Assembly: GCF_900101765.1 (NCBI RefSeq)
Contig: NZ_LT627735.1
Span: forward strand, 1,364,001 to 1,428,000
DNA: 64,000 nucleotides
Reading direction: 5' to 3'
Source: Nonlabens sp. Hel1_33_55
Lineage (GTDB): Bacteria > Bacteroidota > Bacteroidia > Flavobacteriales > Flavobacteriaceae
Shown here: piece after piece, positions 42,347 to 51,855 of the stretch
Layout of the letters: every line of letters begins with the position of its first letter
Position numbering within the stretch: the stretch's first letter is position 1
Translations under genes and position numbers: made by a program
The notes under the pieces: model-generated
What the model was told of the DNA's origin: nothing
Databases searched by the model: none
What the model saw: only the letters and a program-made list of their open reading frames with translations

Positions 42347-43429
42347 ATGCATCTTAAATCTTTGAGCCTGGTCAATTATAAGAGTTTTGACAGCGCTGAT
42401 TTTGAGATGGATGAGAAAATCAACTGCTTTGTAGGAAATAACGGTGCCGGTAAAACGAACGTACTGGATGCCATTTACCATCTTGCCTTTGCCAAAAGCT
42501 ATTTCAATCCCATAACGATTCAAAACATAAAACACGAAACTGATTTTTTTGTGATCAATGGAAAGTTTGAAAAGGATAATCGTGAAGAAAATGTGGTGAT
42601 TAGTGCAAAACGTGGCAACAAACGTATTGCAAAACGCAATGGTAAAGTCTATGATAAGATCAGCGATCATATAGGATTATTGCCGCTAGTGATTATCTCT
42701 CCAGCAGATCGAGATCTGATTATTGAAGGCAGTGAGACCAGACGTAAATTTCTGGATGGTGTGCTATCGCTGGATAATCAACAATATCTACAGCGACTGA
42801 TCAACTATAATAAGTTGCTGTCACAACGTAATGCACTTCTCAAATACTTTGCAGCCAACCGTAAATTTGATAGCGATGCTCTTGCCGTTTACGATGAACA
42901 AATGGTGTCGTTAGGTAGTTATATCCATAAATGTAGGGTTGAATTTCTAGAGCGCTTCACTCCCATTTTTAAGGAGTTTTATGCAAAGATCTCAAGGAAA
43001 GCTGATGAAGAAGTAGATATATATTATAAATCTGATTTTCTTGATGCTAATCCAGCGACCGTTTTCAAAGAAGCACAGCAAAAAGATCTACAAATCCAAT
43101 ACAGCACGGTGGGAACTCACAAAGACGACCTACTATTCTCGCTGGATGGTTATCCCGTCAAGAAATACGGTAGCCAAGGACAACAAAAGAGTTTTTTGAC
43201 CGCTTTGAAATTGGCGCAATTTGAATTTATTAAAAGTGAAAGCGGTACGGTTCCTATCTTACTATTGGATGATATTTTTGATAAACTGGATGAGAGTCGT
43301 GTATCACAATTGATAGAAATGGTGAACGATGAACAATTCGGTCAGTTGTTTATTAGTGATACCAATAGCGAGCGTACAGAAGCCGTTATCAAGAATGTAA
43401 ATCAATCCTATAAAATGTTTGAGCTATGA
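42347..43429 (+). CDS. recF: DNA replication/repair protein RecF
   Basis: A 360-residue SMC-like ATPase that loads RecA at gapped DNA with RecO and RecR. Walker A GNNGAGKT is at residues 30-37, the signature region is KKYGSQGQQKSFLTALKLAQ, and Walker B is LLLDDIFDKLDESR. Length is normal. The start at MHLKSLSLVNYKSF matches the family; the longer frame contains the palindrome and is not needed. The stop overlaps the next lipoprotein start by four bases. Confidence 0.96.
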   Translation: MHLKSLSLVNYKSFDSADFEMDEKINCFVGNNGAGKTNVLDAIYHLAFAKSYFNPITIQNIKHETDFFVINGKFEKDNREENVVISAKRGNKRIAKRNGKVYDKISDHIGLLPLVIISPADRDLIIEGSETRRKFLDGVLSLDNQQYLQRLINYNKLLSQRNALLKYFAANRKFDSDALAVYDEQMVSLGSYIHKCRVEFLERFTPIFKEFYAKISRKADEEVDIYYKSDFLDANPATVFKEAQQKDLQIQYSTVGTHKDDLLFSLDGYPVKKYGSQGQQKSFLTALKLAQFEFIKSESGTVPILLLDDIFDKLDESRVSQLIEMVNDEQFGQLFISDTNSERTEAVIKNVNQSYKMFEL

Positions 43430-43842
43430 AAAATTCGATCTGTGTCATTTTGATAGCTATTTTGGCAAGTTGTGCTAATGACAGCAATAGTGAAAAAATA
43501 AAGAACCTTAACGGTTACTGGAACATTGATCTTGTTGAGAAGTCTGACGGTAGCTCCAAAGAATTTCCTTTTACAAATCATATGGATTTTTTTGAAGTTA
43601 ACGGCAACATAGGCACAAAAAGCCGCGTAAGTCCAACGTATGATGGAACATTTATATCCTATGGAGATGCGGTACGATTTGTCTGGGTAGACAATGAGAA
43701 TCAAGTCGTTCTTAATTTTGAATCTGGAGACCAAGCCTACTCACAAATACTTAGAAAAGCGACCAAAGAAGAACTTGAACTGGTTCACGAGGATGGAACT
43801 GTTTATTATTATAAAGCCTATCAATCCAATGAGGAACAATAA
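43426..43842 (+). CDS. Lipocalin-like lipoprotein
   Basis: A 138-residue lipoprotein (lipobox AILASC) whose mature part looks like a small beta-barrel: LNGYWNIDLVEKSDG, FFEVNGNIGTKSRV, FISYGDAVRFVWVDNENQVVL and ELVHEDGTVYYYKAY. This spacing fits lipocalin-like domains of Bacteroidota. It starts inside the recF stop and ends inside the DciA-like gene, so the three are one operon despite unrelated functions. Ligand unknown. Confidence 0.7.
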   Translation: MKNSICVILIAILASCANDSNSEKIKNLNGYWNIDLVEKSDGSSKEFPFTNHMDFFEVNGNIGTKSRVSPTYDGTFISYGDAVRFVWVDNENQVVLNFESGDQAYSQILRKATKEELELVHEDGTVYYYKAYQSNEEQ

Positions 43843-44128
43843 AAAAGACGATTTTGTAAACATGAGCGATGCTTTGAAGGACTTCAAGTCCCAGAAAAAG
43901 TTGTCCAAAGGTTTCTTGAAAGTGGATGTTGATGCCGCATGGAAAGAGGTCATGGGTCCTGGAGTTATGACATATACGACAGGAGTTAAACTTTCTGGAG
44001 AGAAGCTGTTTATCGATCTATCGTCTTCTGTTTTGCGACAGGAGCTGTCTTATGGTCGCAGTAAAATCATAACAAACCTCAATGAACATTTAGGTAAAGA
44101 GATCATCAAGACTTTAGTGCTTAGGTAG
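43829..44128 (+). CDS. DUF721 / DciA-like protein
   Basis: A 99-residue basic protein of the DUF721 family. The core WKEVMGPGVMTYTTGVKLSGEKLFIDLSSSVLRQELSYGRSKII (given here in outline) matches the KH-like DciA domain. DciA is the ancestral loader of the replicative helicase DnaB in bacteria lacking DnaC. The start at 43829 overlaps the lipoprotein stop by 14 bases. Location in a recF operon supports a DNA replication or repair role. Confidence 0.82.
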   Translation: MRNNKKDDFVNMSDALKDFKSQKKLSKGFLKVDVDAAWKEVMGPGVMTYTTGVKLSGEKLFIDLSSSVLRQELSYGRSKIITNLNEHLGKEIIKTLVLR

Positions 44129-44136
44129 TTAATTAC

Positions 44137-47100
44137 CTACTTATAAATTCCAGTACTAAAATCTGGCTGATATTGTGATGGCGCAACGGACGGTTGTGTG
44201 GAAAGCTTTTTAGTAAATACTTTTTCATACAGTTCATTCAAGGTATCAAAGTCAATACTGTATTCCAATCCTAATCCTTGATCGTATCCTTCTTGTTGCC
44301 CTATTTGTTGCAACGCATTTTCTCTATTGAAAATTTTAAGCGTTAATGTTCCCGTCTGATTAAGTAAGAACTCAATCTCTACGTTTCCAATAACGGCACG
44401 CTCTGTTGTCGTGGTACTACCAACAGGAACTCCCAACTTACCATTGATGAACACCCGATCACTTATTTGTGTTGTAAGTGTAATTCCAAAACGATCTGAT
44501 CTTTGAAAATCAGAGTTTGGGTTGCGCTCTGTGGCTTCATAAGTTACTCCAAAGTCTAAACGACTATCACCACTACTCACGATGTCATTCACGATACCTG
44601 AAAGGCTTTCCACCAGATTACCGGTTACAGCTCGTTGTCCTATACTGTTTGGGTTATAGAAAGAACCAGTTGTGATTAACGACAATGCCTGCAGCTGTCG
44701 TTGTGACTTGTCTTCCAGTCTATATTGAAGTTCTGATTTTACAACGGAATTTGCATTAGGAAAGACGATACTAAATTCAGGATCAAAGAAGCTTAAGTCG
44801 CCTTCTAAACTGGTTACAACCTCAACCGGAATTTGTGCATTCAAATTGGGATTATCCAATAACACTGATGGATTTGCTCGAGTGGCATAAGTTGCACTAA
44901 CATTGATATTAGCATTTGTAGGATCGCCATTCCAGTCGATGGTCCCGCCGGGTTCTATGACAAACTCCTTGTTTACGATCCCGGCGTATTTGAAATTGTA
45001 AATCCCTTCAGTAGCGATAAAATCTCCATTCATCACAAATTTACCGTTGGTATTAATTTCCAAAAGCAAGTTTCCATAACCACTACCTCTCAGGTAACTA
45101 CCATTTGTTGGATCTACCGTGACCTCAACAGTGGCCGTAGGAGTCACTTCAAGGTCAAATCTAAGTTCCAATCCAGAAATTTCCCTAATCTCGGTTTCTT
45201 TTCCTGATAATCTAGCCTCCTTTTCTTCTGGACTAAGGAAATATATCGCAGATGTATCACTGAGTGATTCACCATTATCAATAGGAATTTTAAAAATGGT
45301 ATCATCACCAGTAGTGGCCACAACATTGATAAATAATTCATTTGTTGGACCCGTTATAGTTGCAGTTCCATCTATGAATGCGGTACCGTAGTACAGTGAT
45401 TCTTCAGTGAGTTCTGTATCTAAGACTAACAATCTATTGGATTCCAATTCTAGATCCAACTCCCAGAAACCAAAGTTCTTATGGTTGATCTGGCCTTTTA
45501 GAAAACCTGTTGTGTTGTACTTAGTATCTGTCAATTGAATCTGACCAAAGTCAAAACTTGTGGTAGAAATGTCAACCGTGGCGTCTTGCTCAAAATCAAA
45601 ATCTGTATTAAGGTATGGAACTCTTAGTCCAGCATTTTTCATGGTAATCTCTCCATTGACATCTGGTTCTGTAAGCCGACCTGTAATGGCGGCTTTTCCA
45701 GTAGCTAGGCCTCTCATGTTGTCAATAACAATTCCACCCAGCGGACTCAAAGCTACAAGATTAAACTCGTTGAAATCTACATCAAGATCTAAGGTTGAAT
45801 ACTCGCCGCTTGTATTTATAGCACCATCAACCGTAAATGTTCTTTTTATATCATTTTTAAGTTGAGCGTTGACACTATAAATACTCAAGTCTTCATTTCC
45901 CTTTACCAGCATATCAAAATCTCCCAGTGGAGTATTGTTCACCTCAAAATTGCTGATGGTGAAATTGCTCGATGGCGCATAGTTACCGGCGATCTGTTCT
46001 AACTTGAGTTCACCATCAATGCGACCTCGCATTTTTAAACTGTCAATAGGTTTAGTCAAACTGGCGATACGTACACCATCAAACTTGAGATTAACATCTT
46101 TTGAATCCTTGCCATCAATCATTCCTGCGATGGTAATTCGTTCATTTAAATGTTGAGCTCTGAGCGTATCCAGTTTGAAGTTTTGGAAGTTATTATCGAA
46201 AACAAGTTTTACATCTTCGGCGCCAGGATTGATGACCCATTTTTTGCCTTGGTATTTTAAATCGCTCCTACGTATTCCAACTACAGATTTATTCTCGTCA
46301 TTGATGGTATGATAGAAACTAAGGTTATACTTATCGTCTGACTGTTCTTGGCTTGTAAATTCTGTCCTGAATAACAACGTATCCTGACGTGTTACATTGA
46401 TCAACTGAAAATCTTCAACGTTATAGAAGCCATTATCAATGTCGTCTATCTTAATGTAGGTGTTGAATAAGGGGTTTTGGTTATTGACCTGGACATTTAC
46501 TTGTTTGAGATCTACGTCAAACGCCTTGATCCTAGGTGTTCTAAAGGTTAGTCTAAACTGGGCATCATTACTTGAAACCTGGCCTTTAATTATTGTGTTT
46601 TCGCCTAGAGCGATATCAGGAAAAAACAACTCAACAATTTTATCATAGATCTTGAATTCATAATCTAGATATTGGTCCTGAGTAATTTGATCTGATTTAT
46701 AGTTGGTATACACGTTACCAATCGCATTTTTGAAAAGCTCTGGAATTTCCTCAATCTTGAATTGACCTCTTACTTCACCTTCTATAATATCTGTGCTATT
46801 TATGGTAATCAGGCGTTCCTGATCGATGAATGTGCTCTCAATAATAAAGTCTTCAAAGAAGTAGGTGTTGTTATCATTCTGGTAACTCGCATCAGTAAAA
46901 TTGATCGTACCTGCGACATCATTAATATCTGTTCCATCCATATCTATGACCACATCACCTTTCAAAATCGCCATGCTATCACGCGTGAAAATATTGATTG
47001 CCCGCAAATCTGCATAGGCTATAGAGGCTTTGAAATCGTACGTATTGATCTCTTTGGTAATATCTACAAGACCGTCAAAATCCATTTGTAGATTGGGGTC

Positions 47101-48516
47101 GTTGATTTTTACTGTTCCGTTAAAAACAGGCTTACGTAAATCGCCATTTACTTTGATATTCCTATAATCATAACCCTTGAAACCCAAGCGGTTGATATTC
47201 CCATTAAGGCTCAACCTCGCATTATTAGGATCGAAACCGCGGCCATCCACATTTAGGTCAACGCTTATTCTTCCTAGATCTGGAGTTTTGGTAATGGATC
47301 CAATGTTAAAACCATTGGTTTTAATATTACCATTGTAACCTATTCTATCAGATCGTATCTCTGTCAACCTTAAATCAGTTCCAAAGCTTCCCAATCTCGT
47401 ATTTCCCGACAATCTAGAAACTACATTATTCTGATCAACACTGGCATATCCATTAGCATTCACAGTGCCCAATTGGTTTAATTCTGCCGGTAGTTTATTG
47501 CCAAGAATATTGGGTAACAGTTTCTTTAAGTCTGCATTACTTACCTGCAATTGATTGAAATCACCCTCAATGTAAAATTGATCAACATCTCGAACTAAGT
47601 TGCGCATGGTCATGGTGCCATCGATACTTAAATCGTTGAGCGCTGTCATCTGCAAATCGGTTACGTTAAAGTCGTTGAGCGTTCCCTTCAAATTTCCTTT
47701 GAGTTCGATGCTCTCATTATTGACAAATTCATTGTAGAAAACATCCAATTCATTGGTGGCGAGACTAGCTTCTGCGATCTTGAGATCCCAGTTAACCTTA
47801 TCTACAAAATTTGAGAAATCGCCAACTCCATAATCAAATTGTAAATCTCCCTTTAAAAACGACCCCAAGGTTTCTATTTTAAGGTCCTCAGCTTTGATCT
47901 GGATTGGAGAATAATAAAAATCGGCTTTTAAGTCTTTCACGGTAAAACCTTCACCGCCATTATTCTCACTTACAGCTCCATTATACATGACAAAATTGGC
48001 CTCATTGATATTTGCAAATAACTCGTCGCCGTCGATCCTGAAATCATTGGCATTCATATTGAGATCATCCGCAAAAAAGATGAGCGGATGATTAGCATTC
48101 TCATCCGTAATTTTAATGCGAGCATTGTTTAAATCAATCTTGCCTGTGGAAAGCTTGAACGGCTGCTCACTTGCCTTATCACTTGCAAACTTTTTGAGGA
48201 ATATATTGAGGTTATCGCTTTCCTCACCGCTATAACGCTTCATGTTGAGATACAGCTTATCAATCGTCACATCTCCTAAAACAGGTGCATTTGAAATCAA
48301 TTCAGAAAAGCTAAAAACCGAAGAACTAAGATTTTCAAAAGAAATGATAGTGTCCTGATGGTGGTCCAGGGCCCGAGAACTTCCTAATTCAATATCACCG
48401 TCATAAGTAATTGCCACCTTATCGATAGCAATATCAACATCATACGTATCATTGAGATAGTTTGTCGCGTATCGTGCCGTAGCCGTCTGTACAGATGGAA
48501 ATGAAAAAGCAATCAC
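44137..48516 (-). CDS. tamB: Translocation and assembly module subunit TamB
   Basis: A very long (1459 residues from the GTG at 48516) beta-rich protein with the DUF490 domain at the C-terminus (GDFIATEGIYNFKYAGIVNKEFVIEPGG; the last ~350 residues). TamB-type proteins bridge inner and outer membrane and help lipid transport and outer-membrane protein assembly. From the GTG the expected N-terminal anchor is lost. Upstream in frame lies KKLFKILGRTLLVLIALFVI, an ideal anchor, starting after ATT ATT at 48580-48585, so a non-standard ATT start is likely and the real length is about 1480. Confidence 0.93.
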   Translation of the reverse strand: MIAFSFPSVQTATARYATNYLNDTYDVDIAIDKVAITYDGDIELGSSRALDHHQDTIISFENLSSSVFSFSELISNAPVLGDVTIDKLYLNMKRYSGEESDNLNIFLKKFASDKASEQPFKLSTGKIDLNNARIKITDENANHPLIFFADDLNMNANDFRIDGDELFANINEANFVMYNGAVSENNGGEGFTVKDLKADFYYSPIQIKAEDLKIETLGSFLKGDLQFDYGVGDFSNFVDKVNWDLKIAEASLATNELDVFYNEFVNNESIELKGNLKGTLNDFNVTDLQMTALNDLSIDGTMTMRNLVRDVDQFYIEGDFNQLQVSNADLKKLLPNILGNKLPAELNQLGTVNANGYASVDQNNVVSRLSGNTRLGSFGTDLRLTEIRSDRIGYNGNIKTNGFNIGSITKTPDLGRISVDLNVDGRGFDPNNARLSLNGNINRLGFKGYDYRNIKVNGDLRKPVFNGTVKINDPNLQMDFDGLVDITKEINTYDFKASIAYADLRAINIFTRDSMAILKGDVVIDMDGTDINDVAGTINFTDASYQNDNNTYFFEDFIIESTFIDQERLITINSTDIIEGEVRGQFKIEEIPELFKNAIGNVYTNYKSDQITQDQYLDYEFKIYDKIVELFFPDIALGENTIIKGQVSSNDAQFRLTFRTPRIKAFDVDLKQVNVQVNNQNPLFNTYIKIDDIDNGFYNVEDFQLINVTRQDTLLFRTEFTSQEQSDDKYNLSFYHTINDENKSVVGIRRSDLKYQGKKWVINPGAEDVKLVFDNNFQNFKLDTLRAQHLNERITIAGMIDGKDSKDVNLKFDGVRIASLTKPIDSLKMRGRIDGELKLEQIAGNYAPSSNFTISNFEVNNTPLGDFDMLVKGNEDLSIYSVNAQLKNDIKRTFTVDGAINTSGEYSTLDLDVDFNEFNLVALSPLGGIVIDNMRGLATGKAAITGRLTEPDVNGEITMKNAGLRVPYLNTDFDFEQDATVDISTTSFDFGQIQLTDTKYNTTGFLKGQINHKNFGFWELDLELESNRLLVLDTELTEESLYYGTAFIDGTATITGPTNELFINVVATTGDDTIFKIPIDNGESLSDTSAIYFLSPEEKEARLSGKETEIREISGLELRFDLEVTPTATVEVTVDPTNGSYLRGSGYGNLLLEINTNGKFVMNGDFIATEGIYNFKYAGIVNKEFVIEPGGTIDWNGDPTNANINVSATYATRANPSVLLDNPNLNAQIPVEVVTSLEGDLSFFDPEFSIVFPNANSVVKSELQYRLEDKSQRQLQALSLITTGSFYNPNSIGQRAVTGNLVESLSGIVNDIVSSGDSRLDFGVTYEATERNPNSDFQRSDRFGITLTTQISDRVFINGKLGVPVGSTTTTERAVIGNVEIEFLLNQTGTLTLKIFNRENALQQIGQQEGYDQGLGLEYSIDFDTLNELYEKVFTKKLSTQPSVAPSQYQPDFSTGIYK

Positions 48517-48593
48517 AAGAATGACAAATAGCGCTATCAGTACCAGCAGCGTCCTTCCTAATATTTTGAAAAGCTTTTTAATAATAGATCAAT

Positions 48594-48610
48594 TACTTTT
48601 GCAAAGATTA
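48594..48610. promoter_or_regulatory. Overlapping divergent promoter between tamB and tsaD
   Basis: The near-symmetric stretch TACTTTTGCAAAGATTA gives TACTTTTG (plus strand, 48594-48601) for tsaD. Back to back with it is TAATCTTTG (minus strand, 48602-48610) for tamB, which has one extra base relative to TAnnTTTG. Only about 35 bases separate the two probable starts. Confidence 0.55.
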
Positions 48611-48619
48611 CCAATTTCT

Positions 48620-49651
48620 ATGCCCATAACACCGTCAAAAAGCGATAATTGTTACATACTTGCTATAGAATCATCTTGTGATGATACTTCTTGTGCGATA
48701 CTAAAAAACAATCAGGTACTATCAAACGTCATTGCAGGGCAAAAAATTCACGAGCAATATGGTGGTGTCGTTCCTGAACTTGCCTCTCGAGCCCATCAAT
48801 CGAACATCATACCAGTAGTGCATGCTGCTCTTACACAGGCAAATATCGATAAAAAGCAACTGTCCGCCATAGCTTTTACTCGCGGCCCAGGTTTGATGGG
48901 AAGCTTGTTGGTAGGCGGTAGTTTTGCCAAAAGTTTATCGCTGGCTTTGCAAATTCCATTGATAGAGGTTCACCATATGCAGGCTCATATTCTGGCTCAT
49001 TATATTGATCACGGTCAAGAAATGCCTGAATTCCCATTCTTGGGACTCACCATAAGCGGTGGCCACACGCAAATAGTCAAGGTAACAGACTACCATAAAA
49101 TGGAGGTCATAGGCAGCACTATGGACGATGCCGTGGGCGAGGCATTTGATAAATCAGGAAAAATATTAGGTTTGGGTTATCCTGCTGGACCTATAATAGA
49201 TACGCTTTCGCGAAAAGGTAGTCACGACGCCTTTAAATTCCCCATTCCAAAAGCACCTAACCTAGACTACAGCTTCAGCGGATTCAAAACTAGTGTACTT
49301 TACTTCGTGCAGAAGCAGACTCAAAAAGATCCAGATTTTATTAAAAACAATCTGGAAGATATTTGTGCTAGTATACAGTATACTATCATTGAGATTCTAT
49401 TTCAGAAACTAAATAAAGCGGTCAAGCAAACTGGCATTAAGTCTGTAGCCATTGGTGGTGGCGTTAGCGCTAATTCAGGAATTAGAGAAAGGCTTCTGTC
49501 CAAAAAAGAAAAAGGTTGGAATGTTTTCATTCCGCCATTTGAGTATACCACTGATAATGCGGCGATGATAGGCATCTCTGGATATTATAAATATTTGCAG
49601 GGTGACTTCTCTTCATTGGATGTCGTTGCACAAGCTAAAATGACCATGTAA
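48620..49651 (+). CDS. tsaD: tRNA N6-adenosine threonylcarbamoyltransferase
   Basis: A 343-residue enzyme of the ASKHA fold that, with TsaB and TsaE, makes t6A at position 37 of ANN-decoding tRNAs. Marks: ILAIESSCDDTSCAIL, PELASRAHQSNIIPVV, the metal-binding HHMQAHILAH, TISGGHTQIV, and GGGVSANSGIRE. The start at 48620 gives the normal N-terminus. A degraded palindrome (CGCTTTCGCGAAAAGG, 49203-49218) is read as LSRKG at a position where the family keeps an Arg and Gly. Confidence 0.97.
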   Translation: MPITPSKSDNCYILAIESSCDDTSCAILKNNQVLSNVIAGQKIHEQYGGVVPELASRAHQSNIIPVVHAALTQANIDKKQLSAIAFTRGPGLMGSLLVGGSFAKSLSLALQIPLIEVHHMQAHILAHYIDHGQEMPEFPFLGLTISGGHTQIVKVTDYHKMEVIGSTMDDAVGEAFDKSGKILGLGYPAGPIIDTLSRKGSHDAFKFPIPKAPNLDYSFSGFKTSVLYFVQKQTQKDPDFIKNNLEDICASIQYTIIEILFQKLNKAVKQTGIKSVAIGGGVSANSGIRERLLSKKEKGWNVFIPPFEYTTDNAAMIGISGYYKYLQGDFSSLDVVAQAKMTM

Positions 49652-49653
49652 TT

Positions 49654-50361
49654 ATGCAGTTATTCTATTTTTCACAACCCAATGCGACAGATGAATTCTT
49701 ATCTCTTGAAAAAGAGGATACAAGACATATTACCAAAGTCTTGCGTAAAAAAGTAGGTGACGTTATCAATGTCACTAATGGAAGAGGTGATTTATTTGAC
49801 GCCACGATCACCCAATTGACCAGCAACAAGTGTCAATTGAAACTGAAGCACCTAAAGTTTGAGCCTTCAAAAAAACCTCAACTTCATATCGCGATTGCTC
49901 CAACTAAGATGAACGATCGCATGGAATGGTTTCTGGAAAAATCTACTGAGCTGGGAATTTCTGCCATCACGCCTTTAATATGCAGCAATAGTGAACGCAG
50001 AAATATTAAAGAAGAACGATTTGAGAAAATCATCATAAGCGCCATGCAACAATCCCTACAATTGCATAAACCAGTGCTTCATCAATTTACCAATCTTGAT
50101 GCATTTGTTCAATCTGCAAACAGTGAACTAAAACTTATCGCACACTGCGAGGAAACCAACAAAAAACATATTACTGAACTTCTTGATTCTGAAAAAGACA
50201 CCTTAATACTTATAGGTCCAGAAGGTGACTTCACACCAGCGGAAATAGAAAATGCACTAAAACATCAATTTGTTCCAGTGCATCTAGGTCATACAAGACT
50301 GCGTACAGAGACTGCAGGAATCTATGCAGCCAGTCTATTCAATGCTATTATTCAAGAGTAG
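49654..50361 (+). CDS. rsmE: 16S rRNA (uracil1498-N3)-methyltransferase
   Basis: A 235-residue SPOUT methyltransferase. An N-terminal PUA-like domain (HITKVLRKKVGDVINVTNGRG) is followed by the trefoil-knot domain with IAPTKMNDRMEWFLEKSTELG, LIGPEGDFTPAEIENAL and LGHTRLRTETAGIYA. It modifies U1498 of 16S rRNA in assembled 30S subunits. It follows tsaD by two bases and converges on the DUF1223 gene with a 14-base overlap. Confidence 0.96.
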   Translation: MQLFYFSQPNATDEFLSLEKEDTRHITKVLRKKVGDVINVTNGRGDLFDATITQLTSNKCQLKLKHLKFEPSKKPQLHIAIAPTKMNDRMEWFLEKSTELGISAITPLICSNSERRNIKEERFEKIIISAMQQSLQLHKPVLHQFTNLDAFVQSANSELKLIAHCEETNKKHITELLDSEKDTLILIGPEGDFTPAEIENALKHQFVPVHLGHTRLRTETAGIYAASLFNAIIQE

Positions 50362-51103
50362 AAATTCCTGCAGCAACAACCGCAAGATCTTTATCCTGAG
50401 CAATAATCGCCACTTTATAATTGGTTTTATTATTGACGTCTACCTTGAATGATTGTTTTCCATTTGACGCCTTTTTATCGAGCTCCACTCGCTGAATCAC
50501 AACGTTGGTATTTCTCAACTTCTTACGAGCGTTCTCACCTTTCGCGACAGCGGTAGTTTCATCATCAATCAGCAATAAAGCATAGGCTTTGTCATATTTT
50601 TTTGCTCCATCCATCGAGTAGGTAAAATCAATAGATTTACTTCCCTTAACTATAACGGGTGCGTTCAATGCAGTGACCATTGATTTTTTATTGATTGAAC
50701 TCTTCAAAGTACTTTCCCGCGATCCCACAAATTCCTTTGATCCGTTCACGACCATTTGAGGTGTGTATACTCCAGAATTGAGTTCTTTAGCATAACTGCG
50801 CTGATAAGCAGAATAAGCCTTATCAGAATATGGATCTTTCCAACCTAGATAATTCCAATAATCGACATGATAAGATAAGGCAATAACATTTTCATCGTCC
50901 TTGATCTGTGCCAGAAGGGCGTCTGCTGGTGGACAGCTGCTACATCCTTGAGACGTGAACAATTCCACGACGTTCACGCCATTTTGGATTTGTTTTTCAT
51001 TACTTTGTTCTACATGATCTATATGCTGAAAAGCTAAGATGCTAAAAGCCAATAATAAACTAAGTATGGGTACAGTTATTCTTACCATAGGTTTAAAAAT
51101 CAT
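50348..51103 (-). CDS. DUF1223 secreted thioredoxin-like protein
   Basis: A 251-residue exported protein with a hydrophobic N-terminal signal or anchor and a thioredoxin-like domain: VVELFTSQGCSSCPPADALLAQI (Cys-Ser-Ser-Cys), VIALSYHVDYWNYLGWKDPYS and YTPQMVVNGSKEFVGS. These are DUF1223 signatures. The C-terminal ~100 residues are beta-rich. A redox role outside the cytoplasm is likely but unproved. It overlaps rsmE convergently. Confidence 0.85.
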   Translation of the reverse strand: MIFKPMVRITVPILSLLLAFSILAFQHIDHVEQSNEKQIQNGVNVVELFTSQGCSSCPPADALLAQIKDDENVIALSYHVDYWNYLGWKDPYSDKAYSAYQRSYAKELNSGVYTPQMVVNGSKEFVGSRESTLKSSINKKSMVTALNAPVIVKGSKSIDFTYSMDGAKKYDKAYALLLIDDETTAVAKGENARKKLRNTNVVIQRVELDKKASNGKQSFKVDVNNKTNYKVAIIAQDKDLAVVAAGISTLE

Positions 51104-51204
51104 GAGGGATAGTTTAAGTTGGTTATGATTTAAAACTAATAATAATTCGCTTTATTTTTAAGAAAATGTTAAATAATCGTAGCAAAATTTATCAATTCAA
51201 TTTT

Positions 51205-51849
51205 ATGAGGTTCTATTTCCTGATTGCGTTATTGATTCTAACCTGTTTAACATCAAACGCCCAAGAGGTTGCCGTACTTAAATATGATGGCGGCGGCGAT
51301 TGGTACTCCAATCCAACAGCGTTACCCAACCTGGTAGAATATTGCAACAAAAATCTGGGAACGACTTTTTCTAAAGATGTCAAAACCGTAGAGGCACAAA
51401 GCATCGATATTTTTCAATATCCTTTTATTCACATGACTGGTCATGGAAATGTAGTTTTCAGTCAGGAACAAATAGAGAACCTAAGGAACTATCTATTAAG
51501 CGGTGGATTTATTCATATCGATGACAATTATGGGATGAAGCCTTATCTGGAAAAAGAATTAGTCCGTTTGTTTCCTGATAAGCAATTAACTGAGCTTTCT
51601 GCAAACCATCCTATTTTCAGTAGCTACAAGAACTTCCCAAACGGTTTGCCTAAAATTCATGAACACGATGGAAATCGTCCACAAGCAATGGGAATATTTC
51701 ATGAAAATAGATTAGTTCTTTTATTTACTTTTGAAAGCGATTTAGGAGATGGCTGGGAAAGTCCAGAAGTTCATAATGACCCGCAAGAAGTAAGACAGAA
51801 GGCGCTGGACATGGGTGCCAACATTGTCAAATACGTGTTTACTAATTAA
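51205..51849 (+). CDS. DUF4159 secreted protein
   Basis: A 214-residue exported protein (signal cleavage near TSNAQ) of the DUF4159 family. It has a glutamine-amidotransferase-like/flavodoxin-type fold pattern: VAVLKYDGGGDWYSNPTALPNLVEY, FIHMTGHGNVVFSQEQIENLRNYLLSGGFIHIDDNYG and VLLFTFESDLGDGWE. The family often accompanies BatA/MoxR-type systems in Bacteroidota, but here the MoxR-VWA pair lies 9 kb away. Followed by the AI-2E permease six bases later. Confidence 0.83.
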   Translation: MRFYFLIALLILTCLTSNAQEVAVLKYDGGGDWYSNPTALPNLVEYCNKNLGTTFSKDVKTVEAQSIDIFQYPFIHMTGHGNVVFSQEQIENLRNYLLSGGFIHIDDNYGMKPYLEKELVRLFPDKQLTELSANHPIFSSYKNFPNGLPKIHEHDGNRPQAMGIFHENRLVLLFTFESDLGDGWESPEVHNDPQEVRQKALDMGANIVKYVFTN

Positions 51850-51855
51850 TCATTT

